The notes under the pieces were generated by a model. The model saw only the letters and a list, made by a program, of their open reading frames with translations. It was not told the origin of the DNA and searched no databases. Source: STC-74 sp031423995 (lineage in GTDB: Bacteria; Patescibacteriota; Gracilibacteria; BD1-5; UBA2023). From it: a stretch of 6,734 bases of DNA. Position 1 is the first letter of the stretch; each line of letters opens with the position of its first letter. A program made the translations under genes and the position numbers. The stretch is from NCBI GenBank assembly GCA_031423995.1, contig JANPGO010000082.1:1-6734 (forward strand). The letters run 5' to 3'. Shown here piece by piece: positions 5,358-6,734 of this stretch.

Positions 5358-6734
5358 ATGCATCGAGAATACTATGAAGATATCATTCAAGAAAAGCGTT
5401 CTCGAACAACGTTCCGAGAATATATAAAAACGTTCGGAAGCTGGATCGTGATGAATTTCTATAGAAACCACTGAACAATATCGCGCTATCCTGATACCGA
5501 GAGGATTGAGAATCTGAGCGTGAATTTCTGGGAAGATGCTCCAGAGAAATCACTCCCGATTGATGAGGGAACATCATTTCTGGACCAGTTCAAAAATCTA
5601 CACAAGATTGTGCCTCTCCAGCCTATGTACCATATAGGCAATGACTCTGAGAATTGTGATTTCGCTGATGTCATCATGGGCGGAAAGAATGTCTACCTCT
5701 CTACGACAATTATGGATACGGTCGAGAATGTAGCATATAGTGCATTTTGCTATCCTCGCGCGACTGATATCTACAATTCCTTTCTCGCATGTCAGTGAAG
5801 TTCGAATGTCTATATGAGTGGTCGCGTGACGAACTCGCACAATATATTCTATAGTCGGTATATCTCCGACAGTGCGAATATCTGGTTTTCGACCAATCTG
5901 ATCGGATGCAGTGAATGTATCGGGTGTCATGATCTCCAGAATCAGAAATACTGTATCGGGAATACAGCACTCGAGAAAAGTATCTATGAAATCGAAAAGA
6001 AAAAGATTCTCCAAGATAAGAAGAAATTTATGGATTTCTATCTCCATATCACGACTCGTCCGATGGTGAATATTGCATCCGAAAATGTGACTGGTAATGC
6101 AATTATCAAATCTCACAATATAGAAAATGGCGGCTGGATCAATAATATGCATGACTGTAGAAATATCTGGATTGGTGAAGGGGGAACGGATGGATCATAT
6201 CAAATCTATGATAGTATCGATATCGGCGGACGACGAACTGAGGATGTCTACTGATGAGTTGGTATTGGAGCGGGGTCGACCAAGATTTTCTGTAGCTCAC
6301 AGATTACTGACTGTTTCTCGATCTACTACTCATACTTTCTCGATCATTGTTCCTACTGTATCGGCTGTATCGGACTCATGAACAAGTCCTACTGTATCCT
6401 GAATAAACAGTACACCAAGGAAGAGTGGGAAATCCTTGCAGAGAAGATATTTGCATCAATGGAATCTGATGGAACACTCGGAGAATTCTTTCCAGCTTCG
6501 ATGAATCCATTCTATTTCAATGATACACTTGCCTATCTGATCGATGATTCATTCACTCAGGAAGAGATAGAAGCTGAATGATATCTCTGGAGAGATGAAC
6601 CTATTAGGTCAGATATTCCTGAAGGGATGAAGGTTGTAAAAAATACTGAACTGGACCAGTATCAGGGATTTCGCTTAAGCCCTCTTTCTAAAGAGGGTGC
6701 CGAGTGAAACGAGGCGGGAGATTTGGCTTCTAGA
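5358..6734 (+). CDS. CPR-type Cys-motif repeat protein (3' end outside window)
   Basis: 459 codons are visible and still open at the edge. The protein is soluble. After a basic N-terminus (1-50) comes a domain starting FLDQFKNLHKIVPLQPMY (near 75-92) and ENCDFADVIMGGKNVYLS. It is built from short N/S/Y-rich beta-like repeats such as SSNVYMS, SHNIFYS and SANIWFS. Two copies of C-x2-C-x2-C-x8-C occur: C184-C187-C190-C199 and C331-C334-C337-C346, each followed by an (I)xN and, in the second copy, KQYTKEEW. Lys-rich residues 205-232 look like a helical insert. The order resembles a widespread uncharacterised CPR family with repeated Cys motifs, which usually also has N-terminal CxxC zinc ribbons; those are missing here. 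TGA codons at 39, 147, 299, 300, 408 and 450 are read as Gly. A palindromic repeat supplies residues from about 440 on. Metal binding is inferred. Confidence 0.8.
6677..6729. repeat. Palindromic repeat element inserted in frame in the Cys-motif gene
   Basis: The segment is bounded by a short inverted repeat (AAGCC at 6677-6681, GGCTT at 6725-6729). It contains a perfect 8-bp hairpin, CCCTCTTT (6680-6687) with AAAGAGGG (6690-6697), followed by a smaller GCC/GGC pairing (6699-6701 with 6713-6715). Its composition differs from the surrounding gene. It encodes the low-complexity tail LSPLSKEGAEGNEAGDLAS, including TGA at codon 450, without closing the reading frame. It looks like a dispersed palindromic repeat of the kind found between genes, here inside a gene. 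Only one copy is visible, so its repeat status is inference. Confidence 0.55.

Noticed and set aside
5598..6152. Minus-strand 184-codon frame rich in Ile, His and Cys
   Set aside because: Antisense to the Cys-motif protein; the plus strand has family-like motifs with repeated cysteine spacing, so this is a shadow.

Overview
The window reads coherently only if TGA is translated as glycine (genetic code 25). Under the standard code nearly every gene here breaks into pieces. With TGA as Gly, the pieces join into complete proteins of recognisable families: an ECF sigma factor with four internal TGA codons, YidC with one, GatC-like with two, and others. All complete genes end in TAA or TAG. Code 25 is known from Candidatus Absconditabacteria (SR1) and Gracilibacteria (BD1-5) of the Patescibacteria/CPR. 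That is the likely source; I cannot choose between the two. Two CPR-type families (a Cys-motif repeat protein and a 7-TM family) support this placement.

Layout. Left part, minus strand: an ECF sigma factor (541-1113) is followed one base later by a three-TM protein cut by the window edge (1-539), probably its membrane-bound regulator. Next comes a doubtful small plus-strand frame (1186-1383). Then a minus-strand tRNA unit: tRNA-Cys(GCA) and tRNA-Arg(GCG), both with encoded CCA, with a promoter upstream and a Rho-independent terminator downstream. Then a minus-strand two-gene unit: a small three-TM protein (2226-2597) and a lipoprotein (1662-2213).

Right part, plus strand: a compact divergent promoter region (about 2584-2646) separates the minus-strand membrane/lipoprotein unit from a GatC-like gene (2632-2913). 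The GatC gene ends inside a terminator hairpin. It is followed by yidC (2946-4136), two tandem 193-residue paralogous seven-TM proteins (4181-4762 and 4768-5349), and a Cys-motif protein (5358 to the window end). A palindromic repeat has entered that last gene in frame near the right edge.

Working together: the sigma factor and membrane protein look like an envelope-signal switch. YidC inserts membrane proteins. The paralogous membrane proteins and the Cys-motif gene are packed 5 and 8 nt apart and are probably co-transcribed, but their roles are unknown. No mobile-element gene, CRISPR array or defence system was seen. The notable points are the recoding (which the paralog pair shows from within the window), the in-frame palindromic element, the G34 tRNA-Arg in a genome using much CGA, and the apparent lack of Shine-Dalgarno sites.
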